DNA of 64,000 bases from Dyadobacter sp. CY312 (lineage in GTDB: Bacteria > Bacteroidota > Bacteroidia > Cytophagales > Spirosomataceae): the NCBI RefSeq assembly GCF_021390535.1, contig NZ_JAJUXG010000018.1:62001-126000 (forward strand), given 5' to 3'. Shown here in pieces: positions 63,831 through 64,000 of this stretch; the first letter of the stretch is position 1; each line of letters opens with the position of its first letter. The notes beneath the pieces were generated by a model, which worked only from the letters and a program-made list of their open reading frames with translations, did not search any database and was not told where the DNA came from. Both the position numbers and the translations under genes were made by a program.

Positions 63831-64000
63831 ATGACTTATAAAACACTGTTTGACCACATTTCCAGTAAGAAATCGTACTTGTGCGTAGGCCTGGACACCG
63901 ACATCCGTAAGATACCATCCCATTTATTAAAGGAAGCGGATCCTGTATTTGCCTTTAACAAACAAATTATTGACGCCACTGTTGACTACTGCGTTTCTTA
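63831..64000 (+). CDS. pyrF: Orotidine 5'-phosphate decarboxylase (3' end outside window)
   Basis: Final step of UMP synthesis. The window holds the first 56 codons, beginning [20 protein letters not shown] followed by [13 protein letters not shown] and [11 protein letters not shown]. The pattern VGLDxDxxKIP followed by FNKxIIDAT matches the long-form bacterial/PyrF type 2 subfamily. The catalytic DxKxxD lies beyond the edge. The gene is divergent from rfbC. Confidence 0.9.
   Translation, partial: MTYKTLFDHISSKKSYLCVGLDTDIRKIPSHLLKEADPVFAFNKQIIDATVDYCVS

Noticed and set aside
1-64000. CRISPR arrays, tRNA or rRNA genes
   Set aside because: No regularly spaced direct repeats and no cloverleaf or rRNA-like sequence was recognised on reading; a tRNAscan/Infernal run would be decisive.

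Overview
The window looks like a chromosomal segment of a Bacteroidota member of the Cytophagales, possibly close to Dyadobacter or another Spirosomaceae genus (inference). The evidence is a protein with a type IX secretion C-terminal sorting domain, Bacteroidetes-type -7 promoter elements (TAnnTTTG), weak Shine-Dalgarno sequences with several TTG starts, BlaI/M56 regulatory genes, a PorT-type outer-membrane barrel, split transketolase genes and a bifunctional HisB. No tRNA, rRNA, CRISPR array, phage or complete insertion sequence was seen. The first gene (sodium:solute symporter) and the last (pyrF) are cut by the window edges.

Layout. 1-3.4 kb: symporter, GtrA-like membrane protein and two small exported proteins. 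3.4-10.6 kb, minus strand: alkyltransferase-like protein, DUF3109 protein, LysM lytic transglycosylase, O-methyltransferase and the sugar-nucleotide genes rfbA, rfbB and galE (rfbC lies alone at 63.2 kb). 10.8-19.6 kb: SirB1-like protein, phosphopantetheinyl transferase, WD40 protein, DivIVA-like protein with folB, rhodanese, a T9SS cargo protein, PASTA protein, ribE and hisB. 19.7-22.7 kb: a 34-residue membrane peptide, a small secreted protein, then beta-carbonic anhydrase with a SulP transporter, a probable bicarbonate module. 22.8-29.6 kb, minus strand: ECF sigma factor with two cell-envelope partners, two-subunit transketolase, bacterioferritin comigratory protein, M23 peptidase and an FAH-family enzyme.

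30.6-33.5 kb holds the most striking locus: two overlapping genes that look like a very divergent copper membrane monooxygenase (pMMO/AMO superfamily). The first protein carries two Asp/His/His motifs whose spacings equal the CuC and CuD sites of PmoC, and its C-terminal half resembles PmoA, suggesting a C-A fusion. The second has a PmoB-like layout: signal peptide exposing an N-terminal His, a periplasmic domain, two membrane helices and a second periplasmic region with HxH and Met/His motifs. The order C-A-B matches pmoCAB.

33.5-55.4 kb: HAD phosphatase, degenerate sigma/anti-sigma pair, MBL-fold hydrolase, a BlaI repressor with two tandem M56 (BlaR1-like) metalloproteases and a clear operator, ispF, amidohydrolase, two M16 peptidases, a palindromic repeat element at 46.2 kb, a GH43-like lipoprotein, a purple acid phosphatase, a glycosyltransferase, TPR proteins, an epimerase, an outer-membrane barrel, and an XRE regulator/membrane protein pair with a palindromic operator. 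55.6-64 kb: metG, Hsp20, a SelW-like protein, a four-gene unit (unknown protein, membrane protein, NarL-type histidine kinase and response regulator), a DJ-1/PfpI protein, rfbC and partial pyrF. Many gene ends are marked by strong hairpins, often bidirectional terminators between convergent genes.
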